Under the pieces are notes generated by a model. The model was not told the origin of the DNA, searched no databases, and saw nothing but the letters and a program-made list of their open reading frames with translations. A stretch of 64,000 nt of DNA from Leadbetterella sp964563435 (lineage in GTDB: Bacteria; Bacteroidota; Bacteroidia; Cytophagales; Spirosomataceae), in contig CAZLXI010000013.1 in NCBI GenBank assembly GCA_964563435.1, positions 1-64,000 on the forward strand, read 5' to 3'. Of the stretch, positions 16,435 through 24,470 are shown one piece after another (positions within the stretch are counted from its first letter, which is position 1; each line of letters begins with the position of its first letter). The position numbers and the translations under genes are program-made.

Positions 16435-17205
16435 TTAAAAATTGTTTATCGTTACATTTTGATTAATAAGCCAATTATTATCCAGGTGACCAAAATTAGG
16501 TTGCTGGTTATGAAGCCAATGGGCAAGTAAATTGTTCATATTACGATGCACCGGAGCGCCGGCACCAGAAGGAGTAAAAATGTTAGTGAAGTATCTATCC
16601 GTAAGAATAGGATTGTTTGCCAACTGGTTCCATTGCGCCGCCCATACTCCAGTCGGCCTTCTTGTCAAATATATATATTTAATAGTAGGTTTAGAAACCA
16701 AAAAATTAACAATATTCATGGTGTTCCAATTTACCAGATTTTGGACATCAAGCTGAGCCAGCCCCCCAATATTGTTATTCTGTCCGTCTTGAATTAGATT
16801 ATACTCATTACCGTCAAGTAAAATATTATCATTTTGCAATAATTCGTAATTAAGATTTTCTTCATGCAAAACTTCGGACACCAAGTCGGCAAAAGTTAAC
16901 TTCAACTTCATGCACAGCTCAAAAATATCTTCTAAAGTTGGATTCAATACAGCATGAGGAGCACCATGTGATGGCATCCTTCTTTGACCTATTTCTACTC
17001 CATTATGAATGAATAAATTCTTGAATGCCGGCCAAAATAAATTCCGTCCATAGAAGAAATCAGCATGATTTGCATTAGGAGTATCAGGATTAAAAGTTCC
17101 TAAAATCAGCACTTCAGGCTCATAAGGTGTTACATCTAAAATTGCATTATTGGTTGCAAAGCCATTTCCCCAATGGGTATTCTTAAACTTATGAGGTATT
17201 GCCAT
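16435..17205 (-). CDS. Uracil-DNA-glycosylase-superfamily protein A (Mug/TDG-like motifs)
   Basis: A 256-residue protein with the two signature loops of the Mug/TDG branch in the right order. EVLILGTFNPDTP at about 30-42 is followed by FFYGRNLFWPAFKNLF (compare GINPG...NRFW in Mug), and FTPSGAGAPVHRNMNNLLAHWL near the C-terminus compares with NPSGLS. The middle is expanded by Asn-rich loops. Such enzymes flip and excise damaged or modified bases; relatives serve in repair, and at least one (Brig1) in phage defence. It lies 26 bases from the 157-residue gene upstream and two from the second UDG-fold gene downstream. Confidence 0.72.
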   Translation of the reverse strand: MAIPHKFKNTHWGNGFATNNAILDVTPYEPEVLILGTFNPDTPNANHADFFYGRNLFWPAFKNLFIHNGVEIGQRRMPSHGAPHAVLNPTLEDIFELCMKLKLTFADLVSEVLHEENLNYELLQNDNILLDGNEYNLIQDGQNNNIGGLAQLDVQNLVNWNTMNIVNFLVSKPTIKYIYLTRRPTGVWAAQWNQLANNPILTDRYFTNIFTPSGAGAPVHRNMNNLLAHWLHNQQPNFGHLDNNWLINQNVTINNF

Positions 17206-17230
17206 AATGTTTACGTTTTTATTTAAATTA

Positions 17231-17704
17231 TCAATTATTCACCATTTCCACCTCTCCCACCTCCAACTTCCAATACCTCCGGTTAAGGTCATATATCCTG
17301 TCACCAAGATAATCACTTTTCTCCATAATCACATTAAACCGCTGAAAGTCAATCCGTATAAAATGCCGGGAGCGATCCGGATCCGGCATCCAGGGGGTAC
17401 AGTCTTTTGACAATATTCCTTCACAGACCAGCAGAAAACTGGATACGGTTTCCACCACCTGCTTTACTTCCAGCTTATCCGGATCCGTTTTTTCCCAGCC
17501 GCCTTCTACTGTGGTGCTGTATACATTTCCCGAAGCCAATGACCATTTAAAATGCATTTCCTCATCCACATAGGTCTGGAGAAACCGGCATTCTAACGTA
17601 AATTCTTCCTCCTTGTCTTGCAGTGTTTCCCTATCACAGATAAGTACCTTTTTTAGGGGAGCATCCCAATATATCTGGTTGAGTATTGCCTCATATTTCA
17701 TCAT
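17231..17704 (-). CDS. Small island protein, paralogue of the 141-residue neighbour
   Basis: A 157-residue soluble protein of unknown function. It shares with the next upstream gene the central motif F-x-(W/V)-S-(L/V)-ASGNV-(Y/F)-S and a C-terminal pattern ending in (N/D)-x-x-YW, so the two look like a duplication. Its start codon overlaps the upstream stop by one base (TAATG at 17704), which suggests translational coupling and similar output. The small size and pairing recall immunity or adaptor proteins, but nothing in the sequence shows this. Confidence 0.65.
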   Translation of the reverse strand: MMKYEAILNQIYWDAPLKKVLICDRETLQDKEEEFTLECRFLQTYVDEEMHFKWSLASGNVYSTTVEGGWEKTDPDKLEVKQVVETVSSFLLVCEGILSKDCTPWMPDPDRSRHFIRIDFQRFNVIMEKSDYLGDRIYDLNRRYWKLEVGEVEMVNN

Positions 17705-18129
17705 CAGCTTGTTAAGTCAAATTTATTATCCCAATATTCGCTGTTCACTTCACTAAGAAGCGCCCCTATTTCATATCCTTTCAGGTTAATGACCAGAAAA
17801 AACTCATCAATGGCATCGTCAAGACCGAAACTCAGGGTGCCGGCCAGGTAATAATCAAAATTGTTGCCGGCAAACATGTCCCATATCGAAAAGCTACCGT
17901 CTTCCAAATGCATATAGTTGCTAAAAACATTTCCCGAGGCAACAGAAAATGAGATCTGCCCACAATAGGGAGCTTCAAAAATATTTTTAACCATCAATAT
18001 TTCCCCTTCCCAATCCCGGATGGTTTCGGGTTCCATCTTCATTTTTGGATACTGTTTTACAAAATACTGGTCGGAAATATTATAATTTTTGCCCCAATAC
18101 TGGCCGTAAATCAGAAAAGAATCTGTCAT
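17704..18129 (-). CDS. Small island protein, paralogue of the 157-residue neighbour
   Basis: A 141-residue soluble, acidic protein with many aromatic residues (YGQYWGKNYNISDQYF, SIWDMFAGNNFDYY). It carries FSVASGNVFS in the middle and VNSEYWDNKF at the end, mirrored in the following gene. A weaker version (FKFSLLSEAVYF) appears in the first gene of the run at 21474-21857. No known domain is recognised. It lies 45 bases downstream of the double nuclease gene. Confidence 0.65.
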   Translation of the reverse strand: MTDSFLIYGQYWGKNYNISDQYFVKQYPKMKMEPETIRDWEGEILMVKNIFEAPYCGQISFSVASGNVFSNYMHLEDGSFSIWDMFAGNNFDYYLAGTLSFGLDDAIDEFFLVINLKGYEIGALLSEVNSEYWDNKFDLTS

Positions 18130-18174
18130 ATTTTTATCCTGGAGTGAAGTGATTTAAAATTTAAGTATACGAAA

Positions 18175-20136
18175 TTAATTAAGGTTAGAATTTGCCATCT
18201 CCAGGAGGTGCTCGTAAAGCATTACCATAGCCAATGTATCCAGTTCACAATACTGCCTGAGCCCCTTCATAATCTCCTCTCTTTCCCTTTCCGGCATGTC
18301 TGTATATTGCAGCATAGCATAGGCCGTAAGTGCCGCACTTCCTTCTTTGATATCTTCCATTTCTGAAATGTTTTCCTCTTTTTCAAGAGGTGTCATCTCT
18401 TCGAATAATTTGGGGAGCTGATGATAGGGATCATCGAGGTTCCTGTTCAGCCAAATGTGGTTTTCAGAAAAATTACGACTCGAAACACGGATCTCTCCAA
18501 GAGGTTGGGTGTACTTTTTTTTCAGGAAATCACTACTCTTTAATATGGACGGCAAAACAGCCTTCAGCGAGTTGGACCCCTTGGTATGCGGATTATAATA
18601 GCATTTCTTGACTACGGCACATAAATCAATCATGCACCTTTCGCCCTGCCATTCAATAACTTTTCCACTCATTTTACGGGTTATCTCTTTAATAAAATCA
18701 ATCAGTTCGTTCCTATGCGGTTCATTTGAGCTGCTTAAAAAGGGGACCATGTTTACCAGTATCTTATTTTCATGGTCAGAATACCTGAAAACAGACCCCC
18801 TGTCTTTTTCCAGGGCCTTTTTCAAGGCTCTTACAAACGCTAAGTTGGGGTTTACACCGGGGGTGGCTTCCATAAACTCCGTAGCATGCTCTATAGTGCC
18901 ATCTGCATGATAAATATGGTGCGAAAACTGAAAAGCCACATCCTGGTACGGCCGGTCACCCGCTAAAAAGGGCAGGGCTGCAGCACTGGTCTCAAAATCA
19001 ATAAAGTGTAAGGGGAAGATCCATTTTTGCATCTCAGAGCGAAGTTCAACTGTTTTTATTGCGGGAGTAAAATCCCCGTTTACCGCCTTTTCCACCTGAA
19101 GCCACTGTCTATGCGCCGTGTCAGACATCCTGCCCTTTCCCATAACGTCTTCCTGCACTAGTTCTTCCATAAAAAACCGGTTTCCCGAAACCAATTCGTC
19201 TCTCCTCTTAGTTTTGAATTGCGCAATCTCAAAAATATTCGGCTTATGAAAATCTTCTTCCTTCCAGTTCTTCATGGTTGAAAAACAATGCTTAAATCCC
19301 GATTTAAAGCCATTCTTTTCCTCCTCAGCGGTAGCTTTAAATTCACAGGTTCTGCATGTGGTGTACCGGATATCCCATTCCGGAAAGCGGCCTTCTGCAA
19401 CTACGTTTCTCAATAAAGTAACGGCCTCAGAAAAAGATTTATCCCCTAGTGCGGAAGGATGTTCATCCCTGATAATATTCTCAATGATATCATCGACGGG
19501 TACTTTTCGCAATACGGAGTCTCCCACACCATCAGCCGGATCTATTCGCACATCCGGTTCTCTCCTGTTGTCTCCTTTAAATCTGAACATCTGATTCAGA
19601 CCGTTTACCGTGGCCGCTTTTGTCTTGTCTGCCATGCACAGGTAGGCCTCAATCTGTAGCGCAGGCTGACACCGGGAAACTACGTATTTTTGAAAAGCTA
19701 TATCGAAAAGATAAGGTTTCCATCGGGTATCAATCCCCCCATCCTTACCCAGAAAGCTCTCCCCTTTATAAGATTTAGCCTTAACTTCGATAAGTTGAAT
19801 TTTATTTCCCTGCTTAGTCAGGATATCCACATGCACAAATAGGCCTTCATAAAGAAAAGCGGCCTCGAAAAGCACAACATTATCCTCTTGTAAACGCAAT
19901 CGGGTTTCTTCCGCTAACTCCTCGTACGATTTTCCCTTACGATCCATTAAAATGCCGTTCGGGTAATCATACCGGGCCAGTGCTTCCACCTGAAACCCGC
20001 CTTGGGCCAAAGCCTGTAAAAAGGTGTTGGATTTTTGGGTATTTACATACTCCTTCTTATCCGTAAAATACAGTTTGTTGGGGCATTCCAGCCCCAACTT
20101 AAATTTCGATTTTGATAAAACCCTGTTCATTCGCAT
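18175..20136 (-). CDS. DUF2779-type double nuclease: Cas4-like PD-(D/E)XK plus DEDDy exonuclease
   Basis: A 653-residue protein with two nuclease domains. The N-terminal half looks like Cas4/RecB: LSKSKFKLGLECPNKLYF with C18, acid E91, D104 (VHVDIL) and E117-V-K119 (LIEVKAK) as the PD-(D/E)XK core. C261-x2-C264 and C284 complete a likely [4Fe-4S] site with C18. The C-terminal half has DEDDy motifs: D380-F-E382 (HFIDFET), D504 (MIDLC..GSNSLKAVL) and Y629-x3-D633 (YCELD), as in YprB/DnaQ-like 3'-5' exonucleases. The start (ATG 20136) overlaps the stop of a 52-codon gene by one base. Likely it trims or degrades DNA within the island system; the substrate is inferred. Confidence 0.85.
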   Translation of the reverse strand: MRMNRVLSKSKFKLGLECPNKLYFTDKKEYVNTQKSNTFLQALAQGGFQVEALARYDYPNGILMDRKGKSYEELAEETRLRLQEDNVVLFEAAFLYEGLFVHVDILTKQGNKIQLIEVKAKSYKGESFLGKDGGIDTRWKPYLFDIAFQKYVVSRCQPALQIEAYLCMADKTKAATVNGLNQMFRFKGDNRREPDVRIDPADGVGDSVLRKVPVDDIIENIIRDEHPSALGDKSFSEAVTLLRNVVAEGRFPEWDIRYTTCRTCEFKATAEEEKNGFKSGFKHCFSTMKNWKEEDFHKPNIFEIAQFKTKRRDELVSGNRFFMEELVQEDVMGKGRMSDTAHRQWLQVEKAVNGDFTPAIKTVELRSEMQKWIFPLHFIDFETSAAALPFLAGDRPYQDVAFQFSHHIYHADGTIEHATEFMEATPGVNPNLAFVRALKKALEKDRGSVFRYSDHENKILVNMVPFLSSSNEPHRNELIDFIKEITRKMSGKVIEWQGERCMIDLCAVVKKCYYNPHTKGSNSLKAVLPSILKSSDFLKKKYTQPLGEIRVSSRNFSENHIWLNRNLDDPYHQLPKLFEEMTPLEKEENISEMEDIKEGSAALTAYAMLQYTDMPEREREEIMKGLRQYCELDTLAMVMLYEHLLEMANSNLN

Positions 20137-20294
20137 TAGTGGTTTAAGTGAAGATAATCCATAACTTTCCGAACATCAACTTTCCTGCGCGGAAACATGG
20201 TATTCCAGACCATAAGCGCCCCTTCGGTCAGAAGACACACCAAACCCCATACTATCCATAAAAACATAAATCCGAACCAGATAAACCAAAGCAT
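20136..20294 (-). CDS. 52-residue membrane peptide coupled to the double nuclease
   Basis: A short leftward frame starting MLWFIWFGFMFLWIVWGLVC, a strongly hydrophobic and Trp-rich single helix, followed by a basic tail (FPRRKVDVRKVMDYLHLNH). Its TAA overlaps the ATG of the nuclease gene by one base (TAATG), as another pair in this run does, which supports real translation. It could anchor the AAA/nuclease machinery to the membrane or act as a small membrane effector. No homologue is recognised. Confidence 0.6.
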   Translation of the reverse strand: MLWFIWFGFMFLWIVWGLVCLLTEGALMVWNTMFPRRKVDVRKVMDYLHLNH

Positions 20295-20365
20295 ATTCAA
20301 TAAGGTTTAAGTGAAATTTTTACTATAAAATACCCTCCGGGAGATAAATGCGAAGCTCTTTAAGC

Positions 20366-21433
20366 TTAAAATCCAATAGCTCGCTTTTCCGGTTGCTCAT
20401 TTCTCAGCGTTAACGTGTTAAAGGCGTTAGCCAACGTACGTTTCCCATTTACCATTTTATTATTGGTGAGCTGCGCCCACTTCTTCTCCTCCAGCTCTTT
20501 AAACTCGTATTCGGCTATCAGCCGGCCTTCACGCAGCAACGCAGCATCTACCTGTGTAAGATCGGTGTTAAAGGTGCAAATCACCTGCAGATTCAGGATA
20601 TCCGACAGGATACCATCTGTGATCTGTAACAGGGAAGAAACCACACTGCCCGAGCGGCCCAGATTACGATCTTCTATGTAGTTTTCGCAATCTTCCAAAA
20701 CCAATACGGAATTGGGCCGGCGGAGCAACATGGGCATAAAAGAAGGGCTGGTAAGCTGGGCGATCATCTGCACCGGCAGGAAAATGAAATGCTTGTCTAC
20801 CTGAGTAGTCAGATGTTTGATCAGGTGGGTTTTGCCGGTTCCGGCCAGGCCGTGGAGCAGCACCACTCCTTTCCCTGTTTTGTTTAGCTTTTCGATCACA
20901 TGTTCGTAAACAGGCTTAAAATCATCATTGTACATGGTTTCCAGACAAATTTCCGGGGAATCTAACTCATGAGCCTGAAATTCTGTTTGTCCTCTCTTGT
21001 CTATAATCACGATCTCAATGATACTTTTGTCATTGACTTCATGGAGACGGTTTTGGTTAAAAAACTCTTTCAGTTCTGCAACTCTTTCATTGTTATAAAA
21101 AACCGTCAGCACGAGGCAGCTCTCTGTCAAAAACCCCTCACGCATCTTAACCTCTGAAACCCGGAAATAACAGTCCAGCTTCTTACTATACCACCAGGGT
21201 AAAAAAGTGAAAAACTCCTCTTCCCTAAGCCATAAGAGTTCAGAATTTCTGATCGGCTCGAAGTTATCCTGTACCACAGAAAACGGAAGAAACACGCTTT
21301 CTCTACGGCTCAGATTAAGGATTTCATACCCTCTGGACTCCAGCTCATCGGTAAACGAGAGCATGCCAACGGCAATAGGGTTACCACGTTGGTCGATAAG
21401 GCATTTCTGTTTTTGTCTTTTGTTGATCAACAT
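20366..21433 (-). CDS. AAA+ ATPase of the island operon
   Basis: A 355-residue ATPase. Residues 1-170 form an N-terminal domain of unknown fold, rich in beta strands (LTVFYNNERVAELKEFF). The AAA core follows with Walker A GLAGTGKT (195-202), Walker B VLVLED (243-248), sensor-1 N289 (ICTFNTDLTQVD) and the arginine-finger region LLREGRL (299-305). The pattern DAALLREGR resembles the Bcs1/FtsH/proteasomal branch, which threads proteins, so it may remodel a protein rather than DNA. It lies second in the leftward run, 40 bases after the 127-residue gene and 71 bases before the 52-codon gene. Confidence 0.82.
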   Translation of the reverse strand: MLINKRQKQKCLIDQRGNPIAVGMLSFTDELESRGYEILNLSRRESVFLPFSVVQDNFEPIRNSELLWLREEEFFTFLPWWYSKKLDCYFRVSEVKMREGFLTESCLVLTVFYNNERVAELKEFFNQNRLHEVNDKSIIEIVIIDKRGQTEFQAHELDSPEICLETMYNDDFKPVYEHVIEKLNKTGKGVVLLHGLAGTGKTHLIKHLTTQVDKHFIFLPVQMIAQLTSPSFMPMLLRRPNSVLVLEDCENYIEDRNLGRSGSVVSSLLQITDGILSDILNLQVICTFNTDLTQVDAALLREGRLIAEYEFKELEEKKWAQLTNNKMVNGKRTLANAFNTLTLRNEQPEKRAIGF

Positions 21434-21473
21434 TTTAAAAAAGGATTAAGGCCGGCCGAAACCGGCAGGATGA

Positions 21474-21857
21474 TTAAAGCGCACGTAGTGTTTTACTCAG
21501 TTTTTTCTTCAGATCTTCATTCCAGGACCGAAGCGTCACCTGGTATTTCTTTAAACCCTCCAACGTGGAGATAACGATTTCTCCAGGCACATAAAATCCC
21601 CCCTTTCCGTAACTGTAAATACCCCGGGGAACGAAGCAGTTATTATGCTTCCTTAGCCAGAAAGCCGTTTCCGGGCATTGGAAATAAACCGCTTCAGATA
21701 ACAGGGAGAATTTAAACGGGGCAGAATTATCCAGCCCGGCCACTTCCACCATAAATCTTTCTTCATTTTCGTTTACCGTCTCTTTTTCCGAAACGATTGC
21801 CTTACATTCCCTGGCATAATTCAAATTTTTGAATAGGAGATTTGTTCTAAATTTCAT
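21474..21857 (-). CDS. First gene of the island operon, 127-residue unknown protein
   Basis: A small basic, mostly beta protein with one helix at the end. Its FKFSLLSEAVYF segment and the later LEGLKKYQVTLRSWNEDL recall the ASGNV-motif proteins at 17.2-18.1 kb, so all three may share a fold; the similarity is weak and judged by eye. It begins the leftward run, with 410 bases of AT-rich DNA upstream. No clear -33/-7 promoter could be assigned there. Confidence 0.55.
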   Translation of the reverse strand: MKFRTNLLFKNLNYARECKAIVSEKETVNENEERFMVEVAGLDNSAPFKFSLLSEAVYFQCPETAFWLRKHNNCFVPRGIYSYGKGGFYVPGEIVISTLEGLKKYQVTLRSWNEDLKKKLSKTLRAL

Positions 21858-22072
21858 TTAGATTTGTTTTTAGATTTTAAAATGCAAAAAGCGGACAGGT
21901 AGCCTGCAAAAACAGGCCCGGAGTAGCACACAATAAAAAAAGAATGCCCGGAAAATCAGGGCAGGTTAGAAGGCGATAAAAATTAAGGCGGAACTGGTGT
22001 TTAGAATAAAACTTCCAATCATATACAATTTGTTTTTGGGAAAATATACATTTTGCTACCCCCGAAAGTCAA

Positions 22073-22092
22073 GTTTTGTAAGGTTACAAAAC
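22073..22092. promoter_or_regulatory. Palindrome in the divergent gap before the island operon and higB
   Basis: GTTTTGTAA-GG-TTACAAAAC, 9-base perfect arms with a 2-base spacer, within the 410-bp gap (21858-22267) between the leftward operon and rightward higB. This is the form of a dimeric repressor operator. HigA is one candidate ligand; an island-encoded regulator is another. The rest of the gap is AT-rich, with no gene I can support. Confidence 0.5.
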
Positions 22093-22267
22093 CGGGTAGT
22101 CTCTCTCAGAAATTCTTTAACCGGCCTTTAATGAACCGGAAGCAAAAAAACTGAACTCCGGGCTTTTTTTATCCCACTTCATCTTTTCTAATCTTCGAAA
22201 ATTCATAATTTGCTATGCACAAAATAAAACTTCCCAAAAAGTGGAACTTTTATACTAAATCTACGTT

Positions 22268-22564
22268 ATGAAAATATATAGCAAAGGCACACTAAGAAAA
22301 TTTTGGGAGAAACACCCGGATGCACGAGCTTCCCTGGAAACCTGGTATGAGGTTATTGAGAAAATGAGCTTTAAATACCCCGGTGAAATAACCAAGTTTT
22401 TCAAAGACGCAGATAGCTTAAAGAATAATCGTATTGTCTTTGATATTACAAATAATAAATACAGGCTCATTGTAAAATTTGAGTATCAGTTCCAGTCTGC
22501 CTTCATTAGGTTTGTAGGTACTCATAGCGAATATGACAGGATACGAGACATTCATAACATTTAA
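22268..22564 (+). CDS. higB: HigB-type toxin (mRNA interferase)
   Basis: A 98-residue RelE-superfamily protein of the HigB_toxin type. The N-terminal KGTLRKFWEKHPDARASLETWYEVIEK and the C-terminal KFEYQFQSAFIRFVGTHSEYDRI patterns are typical, with the HSEYD end holding expected active-site residues. It cleaves mRNA, often on the ribosome. The toxin precedes its antitoxin by 12 bases, the usual order for higBA. Confidence 0.93.
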   Translation: MKIYSKGTLRKFWEKHPDARASLETWYEVIEKMSFKYPGEITKFFKDADSLKNNRIVFDITNNKYRLIVKFEYQFQSAFIRFVGTHSEYDRIRDIHNI

Positions 22565-22576
22565 AGTTAAAAGAGT

Positions 22577-22975
22577 ATGAAAACACGGAATATAGATTTG
22601 GATAACATCAGGATCAAGCCCATCACCAATGAGCAGGATTTTGAAGAAGCCGGCAAAATCATTGACGCACTAATAGATGCAGACATGATTGAAGACCCCG
22701 CCGTCAGACAGAGAGCATTGGAAATTCTTAATGCTGTCACTATTCTGGCAGTTGAGTACGAGAAAAAGCACTACCCCATTCCCGCCCCCTCCCCGGTAGA
22801 AGCCATTAAAGAGCGTATGGCCATGCTGAACCTTTCTCAAAAAGAGGTTGCCAAATATTTTGGTGGTGAAAACAGGATTTCAGAAGTTCTTAACGGCAAA
22901 AGGAACCTTAGCCTCAAAATGATCAGGGCGCTGCATAAAAACCTGGGAATTCCTGCGGATGTTTTAATTGCATAA
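22577..22975 (+). CDS. higA: HigA-type antitoxin, XRE family
   Basis: A 132-residue antitoxin. The N-terminal half is acidic and helical (toxin-binding, ITNEQDFEEAGKIIDALI). The C-terminal half is a helix-turn-helix (SQKEVAKYFGGENRISEVLNGKRNLSLKMIRALHKNLGIPADVLI), as in the COG5499 group. It neutralises HigB and represses the operon. It stands at the right border of the island, before hemA. Confidence 0.93.
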   Translation: MKTRNIDLDNIRIKPITNEQDFEEAGKIIDALIDADMIEDPAVRQRALEILNAVTILAVEYEKKHYPIPAPSPVEAIKERMAMLNLSQKEVAKYFGGENRISEVLNGKRNLSLKMIRALHKNLGIPADVLIA

Positions 22976-23070
22976 TAAGCACGAGTGAGCGTGAGAAAGT
23001 GGAGCTAATAAAGAAAGTCCTGAATAGGATGAAGTGATCAAATCTCTTCGAAGTTTAAGCCAACAGGTAT

Positions 23071-24330
23071 TCACACCTTCACCGACCCCTTCTCCAGATC
23101 AAAAAGATCCGTAAGAAAATCGATCAGCTCCTCGGCTTCGCCCCGTTTACAGGCGGCTTTCAGTTGAAGCACCGGCATCTTGATGATCTTCTGCATCATA
23201 CCGGAGGTGATCTTCTCCACTTTTTTGGCTTCTTCCTCGGTCAGGCCTTTCAGGTGACGGGCCATTTCTTCCTGGCGTATCTGCTCCAGGGCATTTTTCA
23301 GTTTGTGGATGGTGGGAGAAACCTGAAGCTCCTGTGACCAGGTATCGATATCACTGACCAGTTCGGCGATGATCCCTTTCACGGCCGGCACAGCGGCCAG
23401 CCTTTTGTCTATAGACTCACCGGTGATCTGCTGAATTTCGTCGAGCCCATAAAAAACCACTCCGGGCAGTTCAGCCACGTCCGGGCTGATGCTGTGCGGG
23501 ATAGACAAATCGAAGCAGTAAGTAATGGAATTTCTTTTGCTCAGCACATTCTTCGTGAGAATAGGCTGCACCAGCCGGAGTGAAGAAATAATAATGTCGA
23601 ACTCGCCTATCCTGCCGATCAGCTCAAAGTACGACATCGCCTCATAGCTGTACGTGCCGGCAAGCGTTTCCGCCTTCTCTAAGGTCCGGTTACAGAGCGT
23701 AACGTTGCGGATCTCTTTTTCGTAAAGCGTTTTTGCCACATCTTCGCCCATTTCTCCGAGGCCCAGAACCAGAATCTTTGGTTGACTCATGGCGGGCAGA
23801 ATGGTTTGCATCAGGTCTATGGTAGCGTAGGAAGTAGAAGCCGCTCCGTCGTGGAATTCCGTCTCCTGAACCACCCGTTTATTGGCATAAAATATACTAT
23901 GAAGCACCCGGTGCAGGAAGGTTCCGGCCATATCCATATCGGCCGCCCACTGATAAGCCTGCTTCACCTGGTTAATGATCTGCTGGTCGCCCACTACCTG
24001 TGAATGCAGCCCCAAAGAAACTTCAAAGAGATAGGTCAGGGCCTCCTCTTCGGTGGTCAGGCAGTCAAAATATTCGTAAAATTCCGTTGATTCAATGGCC
24101 TTGACCGAAGCCAGCAGCCTGATCAGCTGACCGCTTAATTCCTTTGCGGCCCTGTAGTGAATTTCGGTTCGGTTACAGGTGGAAATAATAAGCGCTTCCC
24201 GAATGCCGAAAACATCTTTCAGCTTAACATACAGGTCTTTGATCTCACCCTCCGACAGCGTAAGCTTCTCCCTTATCTCAAAGGGTGCCTTCTTGTAAGA
24301 CAAAGAAATTGACTGTAACTTTTCTGACAT
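23071..24330 (-). CDS. hemA: Glutamyl-tRNA reductase
   Basis: First committed enzyme of C5-pathway tetrapyrrole synthesis; it reduces glutamyl-tRNA to glutamate-1-semialdehyde with NADPH. 419 residues: catalytic C52 in IISTCNRTEIHY, the substrate-binding QVVGDQQIINQVKQAY, a Rossmann segment ILVLGLGEMGEDVAKTL, and the C-terminal dimerisation helices. The length agrees with the family. A 14-bp FNR-like palindrome lies 141 bases upstream, which may link heme supply to the cbb3 regulator. Confidence 0.96.
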   Translation of the reverse strand: MSEKLQSISLSYKKAPFEIREKLTLSEGEIKDLYVKLKDVFGIREALIISTCNRTEIHYRAAKELSGQLIRLLASVKAIESTEFYEYFDCLTTEEEALTYLFEVSLGLHSQVVGDQQIINQVKQAYQWAADMDMAGTFLHRVLHSIFYANKRVVQETEFHDGAASTSYATIDLMQTILPAMSQPKILVLGLGEMGEDVAKTLYEKEIRNVTLCNRTLEKAETLAGTYSYEAMSYFELIGRIGEFDIIISSLRLVQPILTKNVLSKRNSITYCFDLSIPHSISPDVAELPGVVFYGLDEIQQITGESIDKRLAAVPAVKGIIAELVSDIDTWSQELQVSPTIHKLKNALEQIRQEEMARHLKGLTEEEAKKVEKITSGMMQKIIKMPVLQLKAACKRGEAEELIDFLTDLFDLEKGSVKV

Positions 24331-24470
24331 TCCTTAAATTACTTCCGAAAATCGAGTACAAATTTAACCCTTTATTTAGTACAAAAATGAGGTGAAAATA
24401 AATTTAGAAGAATTCTAAATTCGGAAACACTGTCACCAATCATTGTTTGAACTCATTGATTTTCAAATAT

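Larger units (their letters stand above)
12400..23000. other. Accessory island between ahpD and hemA
   Basis: This stretch separates conserved housekeeping genes and holds an AAA_14 ATPase, a leftward run of about nine unusual genes (21857 down to 14311) and a higBA pair. Base use is visibly more AT-rich than the flanks, most clearly at 15.4-17.2 kb (Asn- and Ile-rich proteins). Gene gaps in the run are small (overlaps at 17704 and 20136, two bases at 16433), so it reads as an operon. No integrase, transposase or tRNA attachment site was found at either border. Confidence 0.7.

Noticed and set aside
21858..22072. Short leftward frames upstream of the island operon
   Set aside because: The longest clean frame is about 18 codons and shows no membrane or other pattern.
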